From a virus: 21,812 bases of DNA. The position numbers were made by a program, and so were the translations under genes. Below are positions 1 to 6,538 of this stretch, piece after piece; positions within the stretch are counted from its first letter, which is position 1; every line of letters begins with the position of its first letter. The stretch is taken from positions 1 to 21,812 of the IMG/VR virus record IMGVR_UViG_3300022937_002393; one strand, given 5' to 3'. The notes beneath the pieces were generated by a model. That model searched no databases, was not told the origin of the DNA, and worked only from the letters and a program-made list of their open reading frames with translations.

Positions 1-2
1 TA

Positions 3-1910
3 ACTATTGGTGCTCCTACTAATCAAACTGCAACTGTAGATTATGAGAATGGAACTGTAACTATTGATTGGGACGCACCTACAGATGGTAATACAAGTCC
101 CGAAAGATATGCTATAGGTTTTGGTTTAAATGATGAGGGAACAGCTAGTCCTTATGGTATTGCTACGGGTAATGTAGGAGATGAAAATGCTTTAAATACA
201 GAATACACATTTACAGCTAGTTATATACAAGCTGTATTTAATGAGGCACACGGATTATTTAATACAGCAATTAGAAGTGATAACGATACAAATAGTTTAT
301 ATTCATCTTGGACACCAACAATTAGTACAACAATACAGAATAAACCAGCAAAAGTTTCAAACTTAGCTAGCTCTGTTGACAATAGTGGCGATAACTTAAC
401 AATTACTTGGGATGCAAATGATAATGGATTTGTTAGTGCAAGTAACTATAAGATATTCTCTAAAACAGATGAAACAGAGTGGACACAAGTATTAGTTACT
501 ACAAATACTTCTTATAGTTTTAAAGCTACAGAAACAAACTCTTGGGAATTTAGAGTAGACGCTTGTGGTAGTGAGGGAGATTGTAATAGTTCATCTACTA
601 ATGTAACTTTTAATTACACAGTTCCTACTACAACCACGACTACTACGACTACGACTTTGCCTCCTCCACCTACTACTACGACTACGACTTTACCACCAGT
701 AGAAGTAGTTATTATGGATGATGGAACTGAAGCAGAATATACACAAGACCAAATTGCTCAAGGAGATGTTCAGCGTGATAATGAGCGTAAAGCTAACGAA
801 GAGAAGTGGGGTTGTTATGTTACCAATATTGCTTTAGAGCGTGGAGATTGTGAAGCATATAATAAAGCTCTTTACGAATCTACAACTACGACTACAATTA
901 TAGAGGAAGAAATTAAAGATGAAGAAGTTATTAAAGAAGATTTTGAAACTGAGCCTACTGATGATATTATTATTGTGGATAATGAAACCAAAGAGGTAAA
1001 AGAAGATGTTCCAGTTGAAGAAATTGTTGAGGAAAAAGATGTGGAGCCTATTGAAAATGTTCCTACCGACGGAGATGTGGTTGAAGATGTACTTGACACA
1101 CCGACAGAATCTAAGGAAGAGGCAATCTTACCAGAAGTCTTACCAGAAGATGATAAACAGCCAATTAAAGAAAGCGAAGAAATAGTTGATGAATTGGAAG
1201 ATGAATTTCTTGATAAAGATTTACCTATTGAAGATAAAACTGAAGATGCAAAATTTGTTGAGAATATTGTTTCAGAAGTTATTGTAGTAGAAGATATTGT
1301 TAAGGAGGGATTAAATGAAGAAGAGCTTATACAAGCAGAACAAGAATTTGAAGCCAAAGTTGCAGAAGCAGTCGAAGTACTTCCAACTGAAGAAAAAGTA
1401 AAAATAGTTCAAGAAGTAGCCAAAGTTGAAGTTAAGAACTTAGCTACTGCTGATAATAAAACAAAAGCAGTCGTCAAAGCTGTTGTTAAAGAAGTCACTA
1501 AAGTAGAAACTGTAGCTCAATTATCTGAAGAAGAAAAGAAAGATGTTGGTAAAGTATTAGGATTCCAAGATGAAACTGCTGCTAAAGATATAGAAATTGT
1601 TGCTGTTCAAGCATCAAAAGAAGAAAATGTTGCAAAAGCTGTTGATGAGTTTGTTGATAGGGCAATAGAAAATAAAGATGTTGAAAACTACACCTTAGCT
1701 GATGTTGTTACAGAGGTACAAGTAGAGGCTTTTTTAGAGGACCCAGTGTCTGCTATAATGGATGTAGACTTTGACAATATAGACTTTTCTAATATTGGAA
1801 ATGATATGACATCTGACCAAAAAGAAAAGGCTCAAGAAGTTGTAGTCCCAGTGATTATAGCTTCTCAGATAATTGCACAAGCAGGTGCATTAATTAGGAG
1901 ACCATTTTGA
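3..1910 (+). CDS. Fibronectin type III / Thr-rich / acidic surface or virion protein (5' partial)
   Basis: The frame is open from the first complete codon to TGA at 1908-1910, so the start lies upstream of the window. The first ~200 codons have beta-rich, Trp/Tyr-containing repeats (for example LTITWDANDN near 400) typical of fibronectin III domains. Two Thr-runs separated by Pro follow at about 625-690, then a Cys pair, another Thr-run near 880, and a long Glu/Asp/Lys/Val-rich helical section. The C-terminal ~20 residues are hydrophobic and end in RRPF. FN3 domains and Thr linkers suggest an extracellular or virion-surface adhesive role, perhaps a tail or fibre component; that role is inference. 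The TTG at 657 is an internal codon, not the start. Overlaps the next gene by 4 nt. Confidence 0.8.
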   Translation, partial: TIGAPTNQTATVDYENGTVTIDWDAPTDGNTSPERYAIGFGLNDEGTASPYGIATGNVGDENALNTEYTFTASYIQAVFNEAHGLFNTAIRSDNDTNSLYSSWTPTISTTIQNKPAKVSNLASSVDNSGDNLTITWDANDNGFVSASNYKIFSKTDETEWTQVLVTTNTSYSFKATETNSWEFRVDACGSEGDCNSSSTNVTFNYTVPTTTTTTTTTTLPPPPTTTTTTLPPVEVVIMDDGTEAEYTQDQIAQGDVQRDNERKANEEKWGCYVTNIALERGDCEAYNKALYESTTTTTIIEEEIKDEEVIKEDFETEPTDDIIIVDNETKEVKEDVPVEEIVEEKDVEPIENVPTDGDVVEDVLDTPTESKEEAILPEVLPEDDKQPIKESEEIVDELEDEFLDKDLPIEDKTEDAKFVENIVSEVIVVEDIVKEGLNEEELIQAEQEFEAKVAEAVEVLPTEEKVKIVQEVAKVEVKNLATADNKTKAVVKAVVKEVTKVETVAQLSEEEKKDVGKVLGFQDETAAKDIEIVAVQASKEENVAKAVDEFVDRAIENKDVENYTLADVVTEVQVEAFLEDPVSAIMDVDFDNIDFSNIGNDMTSDQKEKAQEVVVPVIIASQIIAQAGALIRRPF

Positions 1911-2122
1911 AGTTAATTAACAAAATGGTGGGTTGGCTCAAACAAATAAATATAATCAAATTCGTGATAGATATTCTTAAAGAATCTGTCGCTCAAGTGT
2001 TTACTTTACTGGGCTTTTTCATAGCTTGGTTTACATTGACTGGTACAGCACAAGATATAGTAGGTATTGCAATAATAGTATCCACCATCTTGTGGTTGGT
2101 CACAATTAGATTAAGAGACTAA
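1907..2122 (+). CDS. Small membrane protein, holin-like
   Basis: 71 residues. The TTG start at 1907 overlaps the upstream stop and has AGGAG at 1896-1900, 6 nt away; an in-frame ATG at 1925 is the alternative. An amphipathic N-terminal third is followed by two hydrophobic stretches (about residues 28-45 and 50-66) with a short polar break and a basic tail (RLRD). Two-helix topology, size and neighbouring small membrane proteins suit a holin or lysis accessory, but no family is recognised. The stop overlaps the next ATG by 1 nt, so translation is probably coupled. Confidence 0.6.
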   Translation: MKLINKMVGWLKQINIIKFVIDILKESVAQVFTLLGFFIAWFTLTGTAQDIVGIAIIVSTILWLVTIRLRD

Positions 2123-2382
2123 TGGCTAAGAAGAAGTTAAGTACTTGGGCAAAGATTAAAACAGTATTTTGGCGTATGATTGCTACATTTGCTGCTAATG
2201 GATTATCAGTTATAGGAGCTGGTAGTCTTATAGGAATTGATGTAATAGATTCAGTTATATTAGCTGGTTCTCTAGGTGTAGTAAAAGTAGCTGAACAACT
2301 TGCAAGAGCCTTTTTAGATGATGGAGTTTTAACTTTGGAAGAAATCAATGATAGTTTTGCTATAATAGATAATAGGAAATAA
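2122..2382 (+). CDS. Small membrane-associated phage protein, holin-like
   Basis: 86 residues starting at an ATG that overlaps the previous TAA. Basic N-terminus (MAKKKLSTWAKIK), an Ala/Gly-rich hydrophobic segment at about residues 15-58 that could form one or two membrane helices, and an acidic C-terminus (DDGVLTLEEINDSF). This arrangement resembles short hypothetical proteins near phage lysis genes; holin function is only a guess. Followed with no gap by the next small gene. Confidence 0.55.
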   Translation: MAKKKLSTWAKIKTVFWRMIATFAANGLSVIGAGSLIGIDVIDSVILAGSLGVVKVAEQLARAFLDDGVLTLEEINDSFAIIDNRK

Positions 2383-2526
2383 ATGATATACATAAACGAT
2401 AATGGGACAATTATGCAATTTTTAAATACAAAAGAATCAGACACATATAGTTTTGTGCATCAATATGAAGAGAAAGCTGGCGGTTGTGGTGGTAACTGCG
2501 ACTGCGATTGCGGAAAGGACAACTAA
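2383..2526 (+). CDS. Cys-rich microprotein (47 aa)
   Basis: ATG at 2383 begins directly after the previous stop, and the TAA at 2524-2526 overlaps the next ATG. The N-terminal half is ordinary and polar. The last ~16 residues hold a dense CGGNCDCDC cluster (four Cys) that could bind zinc or a metal cluster. Tight packing on both sides supports a real coding gene. Function unknown. Confidence 0.55.
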   Translation: MIYINDNGTIMQFLNTKESDTYSFVHQYEEKAGGCGGNCDCDCGKDN

Positions 2527-2741
2527 TGCCTCACTCAGAACTACCTAAAGACGGAAATGGTTTTACACAAAAGGAGATGTTAGTAATGGTTTTAGAAGGG
2601 CAAAAAGAATTAGAGAGCAAAATAGATTCTCTCAAAACAGAAGTTCAATCAAAGGTTTCAAAAATGGAACTTATGGGCTACATAGTCATGGTTTCAGCAG
2701 TATTAATGATTGCCACTAATTGGCAAATGCTTACTGGTTAA
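2526..2741 (+). CDS. Coiled-coil plus single-TM protein (XhlA-like architecture)
   Basis: 71 residues. The ATG at 2526 was chosen over an upstream in-frame TTG at 2508 because it overlaps the previous stop (TAATG) and has a GGAAAGGA-type ribosome site just before it. Residues ~16-48 form a predicted coiled coil (EMLVMVLEGQKELESKIDSL), followed by one transmembrane helix (about 49-66). The layout matches small phage hemolysin/XhlA-type proteins that accompany holins; this is architectural similarity only. Confidence 0.6.
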   Translation: MPHSELPKDGNGFTQKEMLVMVLEGQKELESKIDSLKTEVQSKVSKMELMGYIVMVSAVLMIATNWQMLTG

Positions 2742-2767
2742 AAATTCAATACCCGAAAGGGGGTCTA

Positions 2768-2911
2768 ATGACAGAAATAATTCTAGCAATATCTGTATCT
2801 ATTATATCTATTGGTGTAATGGTATGGGTTGCAATAATGAGTAATAAGTTTTTTAAGTATTTTAAAGAGATAGCACAGGAGATAATTGATGAGCAGAAAA
2901 AAAATCAATAG
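2768..2911 (+). CDS. Single-TM microprotein (47 aa)
   Basis: The ATG at 2768 is preceded by AAAGGGGG at 2755-2763, which decides the start over an upstream TTG at 2720. Residues 3-24 are a hydrophobic helix; the rest is a charged, mostly helical tail (KYFKEIAQEIIDEQKKNQ). Possible spanin, holin or anti-holin partner in the same cluster, but no family is recognised. The end overlaps the next gene. Confidence 0.55.
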   Translation: MTEIILAISVSIISIGVMVWVAIMSNKFFKYFKEIAQEIIDEQKKNQ

Positions 2912-3041
2912 ATGCACAGAGTGCAAAGAACCACTCAAACATATAGCATTGAACAAATGGATGTGTGAGCAAGCTCCAAGTAAGTGCAAAATGTCCATAA
3001 AAGTTGTATTTCTAAATAATCCAGAATCAGAAGAAGAATGA
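2889..3041 (+). CDS. Zinc-ribbon-like microprotein (50 aa)
   Basis: ATG at 2889 has AGGAG at 2877-2881, 7 nt upstream, and overlaps the previous gene. It carries CTEC near residues 9-12 and a second pair (CEQAPSKC) around 26-33, a four-Cys arrangement consistent with one structural zinc site. The tail is acidic (ESEEE). Role unknown; compact zinc-ribbon peptides are common in phage genomes. The stop overlaps the next tiny frame. Confidence 0.5.
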   Translation: MSRKKINRCTECKEPLKHIALNKWMCEQAPSKCKMSIKVVFLNNPESEEE

Positions 3042-3106
3042 TATGGATATTTATATTATCTGTGGCTTGGCTCTGTTGGGCTGCTTATATTACATGGCGA
3101 AATTAA
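3038..3106 (+). CDS. Possible 22-aa transmembrane peptide
   Basis: ATG at 3038 overlaps the previous TGA. It encodes a Trp-rich hydrophobic peptide (MIWIFILSVAWLCWAAYITW, then RN) that is almost entirely one membrane helix. Position in a tightly coupled microgene string, with stop/start overlap, favours translation. No Shine-Dalgarno of its own, so it would depend on coupling. Confidence 0.35.
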   Translation: MIWIFILSVAWLCWAAYITWRN

Positions 3107-3116
3107 TGAAAGAATA

Positions 3117-3251
3117 ATGTCAGATTTAATGAAATGTCCCTTATGCCAGAAATGGATGATTGAAAAACATGGTGGTTTGTATTGTCTCAATAAACATTGT
3201 CCAGCTTTTGGTAATAAAACTGTAGCATGTTGTGAAGGAGGTGCTTGTTAA
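3117..3251 (+). CDS. Zinc-ribbon-like microprotein (44 aa)
   Basis: ATG at 3117, TAA at 3249-3251. Cys pairs CPLC (residues 7-10) and CLNKHC (23-28) fit a zinc ribbon; three further Cys sit at the C-terminus (ACCEGGAC). It resembles the 50-aa neighbour at 2889 in layout, suggesting a related pair. No strong ribosome site; the stop overlaps the next ATG. Function unknown. Confidence 0.5.
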   Translation: MSDLMKCPLCQKWMIEKHGGLYCLNKHCPAFGNKTVACCEGGAC

Positions 3252-3310
3252 TGGCTCATTATGGTAAACCAAAACCTAAGAAAAAACCAAGAAAACCAAA
3301 AAAAAAGTAG
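3251..3310 (+). CDS. 19-aa Lys/Pro-rich basic peptide
   Basis: ATG at 3251 overlaps the upstream TAA and a GGAGG sequence lies just upstream (about 3237-3241). The product is MAHYGKPKPKKKPRKPKKK, extremely basic. Short Lys-rich peptides of this kind occur in marine phage genomes and could bind nucleic acid or membrane; function here is unknown. Last gene of the microgene string. Confidence 0.4.
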   Translation: MAHYGKPKPKKKPRKPKKK

Positions 3311-3342
3311 TTTAGAAAAAAAAGTTTAAACTTTATATCTTC

Positions 3343-3351
3343 TGTTATAAT
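3343..3351 (+). promoter_or_regulatory. Extended -10 promoter of the nuclease gene
   Basis: TGTTATAAT at 3343-3351 is a perfect TGn-extended -10. The ATG is at 3359, so transcription would start at or next to the start codon. The -35 is poor (an A/T stretch near 3325). It lacks the TACCA element seen at other promoters. Confidence 0.6.
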
Positions 3352-3358
3352 ATTTAGC

Positions 3359-3706
3359 ATGAGAGAATTGTACTTCTACAATGCTGTAGTTGATAAAGTA
3401 GTTGATGGAGACACAATAGATGTAACCATTGATTTAGGCTTTAATATATGGATTAAGGAAAGATTACGCCTTTATGGTATTAATTGTCCAGAAACTCGTA
3501 CAAAAGATGCTGAAGAGAAAGAAAGAGGTCTCAAAGCTAAGAAGTATGTACAGAACCATATAAATGCAAATGCTGGAAAAGTTCAAATACAGTCATTTGG
3601 AAAAGGAAAATACGGTAGAGTTCTAGCTGAAGTCTGGGCTGGTAAAAATAATATTAATGAATTATTAGTTCAAAATAATCACGCAGAAATATACGTTACC
3701 GACTAA
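3359..3706 (+). CDS. Staphylococcal nuclease-like (TNase/SNc) protein
   Basis: 115 residues, about the size of a single SNase OB-fold domain. Family motifs are visible in order: VVDGDTIDV (14-22) with acidic metal ligands, RLRLYGINCPET (35-46) carrying the catalytic Arg37 and Glu45, and YGRVLAEV (85-92) with Arg87. The position matching the Asp40 calcium ligand of the classical enzyme is Asn42. No signal peptide, so it acts inside the cell or is released at lysis; degradation of host DNA/RNA is the likely role. The -10 box is 7 nt before ATG and there is no Shine-Dalgarno, so the mRNA is probably leaderless. Convergent with the leftward operon beyond 3974. Confidence 0.85.
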   Translation: MRELYFYNAVVDKVVDGDTIDVTIDLGFNIWIKERLRLYGINCPETRTKDAEEKERGLKAKKYVQNHINANAGKVQIQSFGKGKYGRVLAEVWAGKNNINELLVQNNHAEIYVTD

Positions 3707-3721
3707 AAGATTTAAAAGAGG

Positions 3722-3967
3722 GGGAGCAAGCTTGTTTTAACAACAAGTCCATCTCAGCATCTCTGCACTTCCTATATTTTCTATAGGAAAGATTCCCTAC
3801 TTTTCCCAGTTGTTACAGCGTTATGTTACGACTAGCTGTACATCTTTGATACATAAGACTAGCCTTGCCTAGCCAATCGTTAAAACTAGACTTCGCGATT
3901 CTATCGCCCACTACAACCATACCGAAGTAGTTCTCGACTTATTGGGGGTATTATCAAGCAAGCTCCC
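3722..3967 (-). ncRNA. Stem-closed structured RNA candidate at a convergent junction
   Basis: No frame is convincing here. The ends pair: GGGAGC (3722-3727) with GCTCCC (3962-3967), then a 2x2 internal loop, then GCTTG (3730-3734) with CAAGC (3955-3959), closing a ~246-nt domain. Inside are an 8-bp hairpin TTCCTATA/TATAGGAA near 3770-3790 and, read on the minus strand, UAC-UUCG-GUA (a C(UUCG)G tetraloop) and GCGAU-AGA-AUCGC. The UUCG loop and a UU/UU rather than AA/AA mismatch favour the minus strand, as an extension of the leftward operon. No T-arm and no RNase P, SRP or group I intron landmarks were recognised. Confidence 0.5.
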
Positions 3968-3973
3968 TTAGAC

Positions 3974-4339
3974 CTAAACTTCTTTTTCTTGAAGTATCAT
4001 AGAAGCTACTGTAATTCTCCTACTACCAAGTCTACACTGTTCTTTAGCCATATCTAAAAATGCAGCTAATTCTCCAGTCCTAAACTTGGATAATGGGGAA
4101 TTCCTATTGATATGCCCTTTATTCTCCATCTCTTTAATATTAAGTTCTATTTCTTTTCCTCTGCTGTAATAAGCAACTGCAACTTCGTATAAAGAGTTAA
4201 CACCTACATTTACTGGTAATGGTTCTCTATGTAGTAAAACGTCAATATAATTTTTAATTTCTGTTCTAATAGTTTCTAAATCATTTATACCACTAGGTAC
4301 AGTTACAACTAAGTTTTCTAATTGTTGTAATTCTTTCAT
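3974..4339 (-). CDS. Hypothetical protein (121 aa), last gene of leftward operon
   Basis: The ATG at 4339 overlaps the upstream TAA, so it is translationally coupled. Predicted mostly helical, soluble, with a charged central part (GKEIELNIKEMENKG) and a conserved-looking C-terminal stretch (FRTGELAAFLDMAKEQ). No Cys motif, membrane segment or recognised family. Its stop lies just beyond the structured segment at 3722-3967, which may serve as its 3' UTR. Confidence 0.6.
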   Translation of the reverse strand: MKELQQLENLVVTVPSGINDLETIRTEIKNYIDVLLHREPLPVNVGVNSLYEVAVAYYSRGKEIELNIKEMENKGHINRNSPLSKFRTGELAAFLDMAKEQCRLGSRRITVASMILQEKEV

Positions 4340-4737
4340 TATTTAACCAACTTTAAGAATCTAGTACCTTCTGCATGCCAATCTTCTGGGTCTTGCCCAA
4401 GAACTTGAAGAAACAAATCATATTCTTCTTTATCATCTGGTAAAGGAACATCAACAAATCTAGAACCTTTTCCACAATTTTCTTCAAAGCAAGTCACAAT
4501 CAGTTCTACCCAACCATTTCTCATTGACTTAGGCATTTCTTCTTCATACTCTAATGGTTCAAACATTGTATATTTATCTGGTAGAAGAATATATTCACAA
4601 TGTTGACAAGTTACGATTACATCAAATTGATTTAAATCCTCAACAAATTTATCGTTTACAAAACTATAATCTCCCATATAAAGACAAGTTAATGCATCTA
4701 AAACCGTCATCTCCTTGATGTGTCTTGGTAATGTCAT
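4339..4737 (-). CDS. Zinc-binding hypothetical protein (132 aa)
   Basis: The ATG at 4737 is preferred over the in-frame ATG at 4752 because AGGAG lies about 7 nt before it. CQHC in the first half and CFEENC about 40 residues later form a plausible four-Cys zinc site; the sequence between is acidic. C-terminal part is hydrophilic and helical. Second-last gene of the operon; function unknown. Confidence 0.6.
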   Translation of the reverse strand: MTLPRHIKEMTVLDALTCLYMGDYSFVNDKFVEDLNQFDVIVTCQHCEYILLPDKYTMFEPLEYEEEMPKSMRNGWVELIVTCFEENCGKGSRFVDVPLPDDKEEYDLFLQVLGQDPEDWHAEGTRFLKLVK

Positions 4738-4738
4738 A

Positions 4739-4879
4739 TTATTTCTCCTCATCTATTATCAAACTATAAAAATAGTTTAAATATTGATTTCTTTTTTCTA
4801 ATGGTATCCAGCTGTTAATCATTACAGCCGCATGCATTAAAAAGTTTTTTATCTTTCTATCTGCCGCACCTTCATTCAT
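4739..4879 (-). CDS. Small hypothetical protein (46 aa)
   Basis: ATG at 4879, TAA at 4739-4741, ending 1 nt before the next gene's ATG; its 3' end carries that gene's ribosome site. Contains a helical segment (KNFLMHAAVMINSWIPLEKR) that may be amphipathic. A TATAAT sequence (minus strand, 4893-4888) sits 8 nt before the ATG and there is no Shine-Dalgarno, so it may also be expressed from its own near-leaderless promoter. No family recognised. Confidence 0.5.
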   Translation of the reverse strand: MNEGAADRKIKNFLMHAAVMINSWIPLEKRNQYLNYFYSLIIDEEK

Positions 4880-4900
4880 AATTTATCATTATACCCTATT

Positions 4901-5458
4901 CTAATTGTCCACTATGACAATTTCTACATTATTTTTTTCAGCCCAAGTAAGAAGATTCCATTCTCCCATTTCACTATCCCAACCAGTAACATCATAAGTA
5001 TCGCCGTTACAAAGTACAAAAGTAAATTGTATCTGACCACTTACGCCGTCATCATAAGCAGTTATGTGGTCAATACCTTGTATGTGTGTAAGCCAAAACA
5101 AATCTGGATGTTCACAAACATCTAAAGGTTCTGGCTCTGGTTCTGGCTGAATTTCTCTATATCCACTGAATACAATACCTTGTTCCATAAGTTGCAAGGC
5201 ATATACTTCATCAATGAAATCTGTTGTAAATACATTGTTGTTACAGCTTTCTACTGTATAAGACCAGCCGTAATCTTCTCTGTAGTAAGCAATATACTTC
5301 TCGTCATACTCGCATTCTGGAATATATAGAGTAGTAGAGGTTGTTGAAGTAGAAGTAGTTGTTACTGTACTGTAATTAATAGTTTCTGTAGGCGTTATAT
5401 CAACTTCAGCATAAAATCCGCTAATCATAGTTAGAAATATAATTAATGACTTAAACAT
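4901..5458 (-). CDS. Secreted Thr-rich protein
   Basis: 185 residues. The ATG at 5458 follows AAGGGG closely and overlaps the previous gene. N-terminal signal peptide (MFKSLIIFLTMISGFYA), then a Ser/Thr run (TVTTTSTSTTSTTL), a Glu/Pro run in the middle (about residues 105-112), and four scattered Cys that could form disulfides. Thr-rich linkers after a signal peptide resemble actinobacterial exported proteins and the large protein at the start of the window. Possibly displayed on the infected cell, for example in superinfection exclusion; that is speculation. Confidence 0.65.
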   Translation of the reverse strand: MFKSLIIFLTMISGFYAEVDITPTETINYSTVTTTSTSTTSTTLYIPECEYDEKYIAYYREDYGWSYTVESCNNNVFTTDFIDEVYALQLMEQGIVFSGYREIQPEPEPEPLDVCEHPDLFWLTHIQGIDHITAYDDGVSGQIQFTFVLCNGDTYDVTGWDSEMGEWNLLTWAEKNNVEIVIVDN

Positions 5459-5936
5459 CAAACCCCTTTAAATCTTTTATAGGCACTTCATAGTAAGGAG
5501 CGCCTTTGTTTTGTTTTACTGGATATTTAATAATATCTTCTCTTTTCATCCACCCACAAACAATTACTTCGTTAGGTGTAACTTCATCGTTATACTTGCA
5601 ACCAACATAGACATCTTTAGGTTTATCTTCGTCGTGTATCTTGGGCATTATATATTTATAAAACATCTTGGTAGCAGTCTTAACTTCTACTTTCTTTTCG
5701 TTAATAATTAAATCTTTTTCATCTGTTATTCCAGAAGTATCTAACCCTTTAGACTTGTAGGTAACATTCCAATGTGGGATTGTCTCTGCCCAATCAGAGA
5801 AAAGAAACTCTGCAACAATCCCTTTCCAAGCATCAACACCACTGTATCTATATTTACCAAAAGATGTTTGTTTGAAAGCTTCTATCTGAGCTTTAGCAAT
5901 ATCTATATATCTTTGAGGTACTTCCAATTTATACAT
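5451..5936 (-). CDS. PD-(D/E)XK-like nuclease, putative
   Basis: 161 residues. A restriction-endonuclease-like core is visible: Glu43 in GIVAEFLFSDWAE, Asp75 in DEKDLIINEKK, then EVK at 84-86 followed by TAT, the usual order E...D...(E)xK. Such folds cut DNA in restriction, repair or replication. First gene of the leftward five-gene operon. Its ATG lies 6 nt after a TAGAAT -10 box and has no Shine-Dalgarno, so it is probably leaderless. Family membership rests on the motif only. Confidence 0.55.
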   Translation of the reverse strand: MYKLEVPQRYIDIAKAQIEAFKQTSFGKYRYSGVDAWKGIVAEFLFSDWAETIPHWNVTYKSKGLDTSGITDEKDLIINEKKVEVKTATKMFYKYIMPKIHDEDKPKDVYVGCKYNDEVTPNEVIVCGWMKREDIIKYPVKQNKGAPYYEVPIKDLKGFDV

Positions 5937-5942
5937 ACCACC

Positions 5943-5971
5943 ATTCTAAGGTATAGATAAAAGAAAGTCAA
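5943..5971 (-). promoter_or_regulatory. Promoter of the leftward operon, leaderless type
   Basis: Minus strand: TTGACT (5971-5966), 17-nt spacer, TAGAAT (5948-5943); ATG at 5936 is the seventh base after the -10. The upstream half reads TACCTTAG, one base from the TACCATAG core found elsewhere. Confidence 0.7.
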
Positions 5972-6538
5972 TTTATTCATTTATTGTTATTTGGTAATCT
6001 CTAGTTAATTGAGTCTAGTTCTATTAGTCTAGTTAGTATGCCAAATCTGACATCCGGTACACGCCATATCTGACGTCCGGTACACGCCAAATCTGGCATG
6101 TGGTCAATTCACTACATGCCAAATATGGCATATATAAACCCCAAAACCTACTATATCTAGTATATGTCATATCTGACACCACTACATCTTGTACTTTTAC
6201 CTAAAAAATACAGATTATGTTGCGTTAAACCTAGAAAAACACCCCCCTACCCCACTGCGAAGCCTAAGAAATTGCGAAGTTTGGTCGCTAAAAAACCTTC
6301 TTACTAGCATATAAAACAATAGGGGAGTGAGGAGTAACAAGTTCAAGAAGTTCAAGATACTCATTAACTATATCTAGTAATACAATATACAAATCAATAT
6401 GTAGTATCTACATCAATCTATACAATATCTGGTATATGCACAAGCACACGAGATTGTGAAAATGGAAATTGGGATGTGTTTTCGTACAACATGCTATTAG
6501 GTCATGCGCGGGAGACCGGCTAGACTTTCAGCCTTGAA
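5972..6538. other. Non-coding regulatory interval
   Basis: No supported gene. Besides the operator cluster, it holds GCGAAG repeats near 6258-6282 and two adjacent hairpins right behind terS: GGTC/GACC (6500-6503 with 6514-6517) and GGCT/AGCC (6518-6521 with 6530-6533). These are preceded by TGCTATTAG at 6492-6500, a word also found in the 3' element of two rightward RNAs. The stretch 6300-6480 is AT-rich with several near-copies of ATATCTAGTA. Confidence 0.4.
6039..6178. repeat. Five palindromic operator-like sites
   Basis: Copies of a 14-bp site close to TGCCAAATCTGGCA at 6039-6052, 6062-6075, 6085-6098, 6117-6130 and 6165-6178. Copies 4 (TGCCA/TGGCA) and 5 (TGTCA/TGACA) have perfect 5-bp arms. 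Starts are 23, 23, 32 and 48 bp apart; copies 1 and 2 also share CCGGTACAC after the site. Location between the leftward operon and terS suggests operators of a dimeric regulator, or origin iterons. The binding protein is unknown. Confidence 0.6.

Noticed and set aside
872-1357. 161-codon antisense frame, Ser/Thr-rich
   Set aside because: It is the mirror of the Glu/Asp-rich coding region of the large protein; the Ser/Thr richness is an artefact of that composition.
2106-2444. 112-codon leftward frame
   Set aside because: Fully antisense to the coupled rightward gene string, with no promoter or ribosome site.
3722-3967. Group I intron, RNase P RNA or SRP RNA
   Set aside because: Conserved core sequences of these RNAs were not found; only generic structure is visible.
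6039-6178. CRISPR-like repeats
   Set aside because: Units are palindromic 14-bp sites with 23-48-bp periods and no unique ~30-bp spacers or cas genes, so operators or iterons fit better.
6408-6491. Short leftward frame behind terS
   Set aside because: Only about 24 codons, no ribosome site, and it lies in AT-rich repeat-like sequence.
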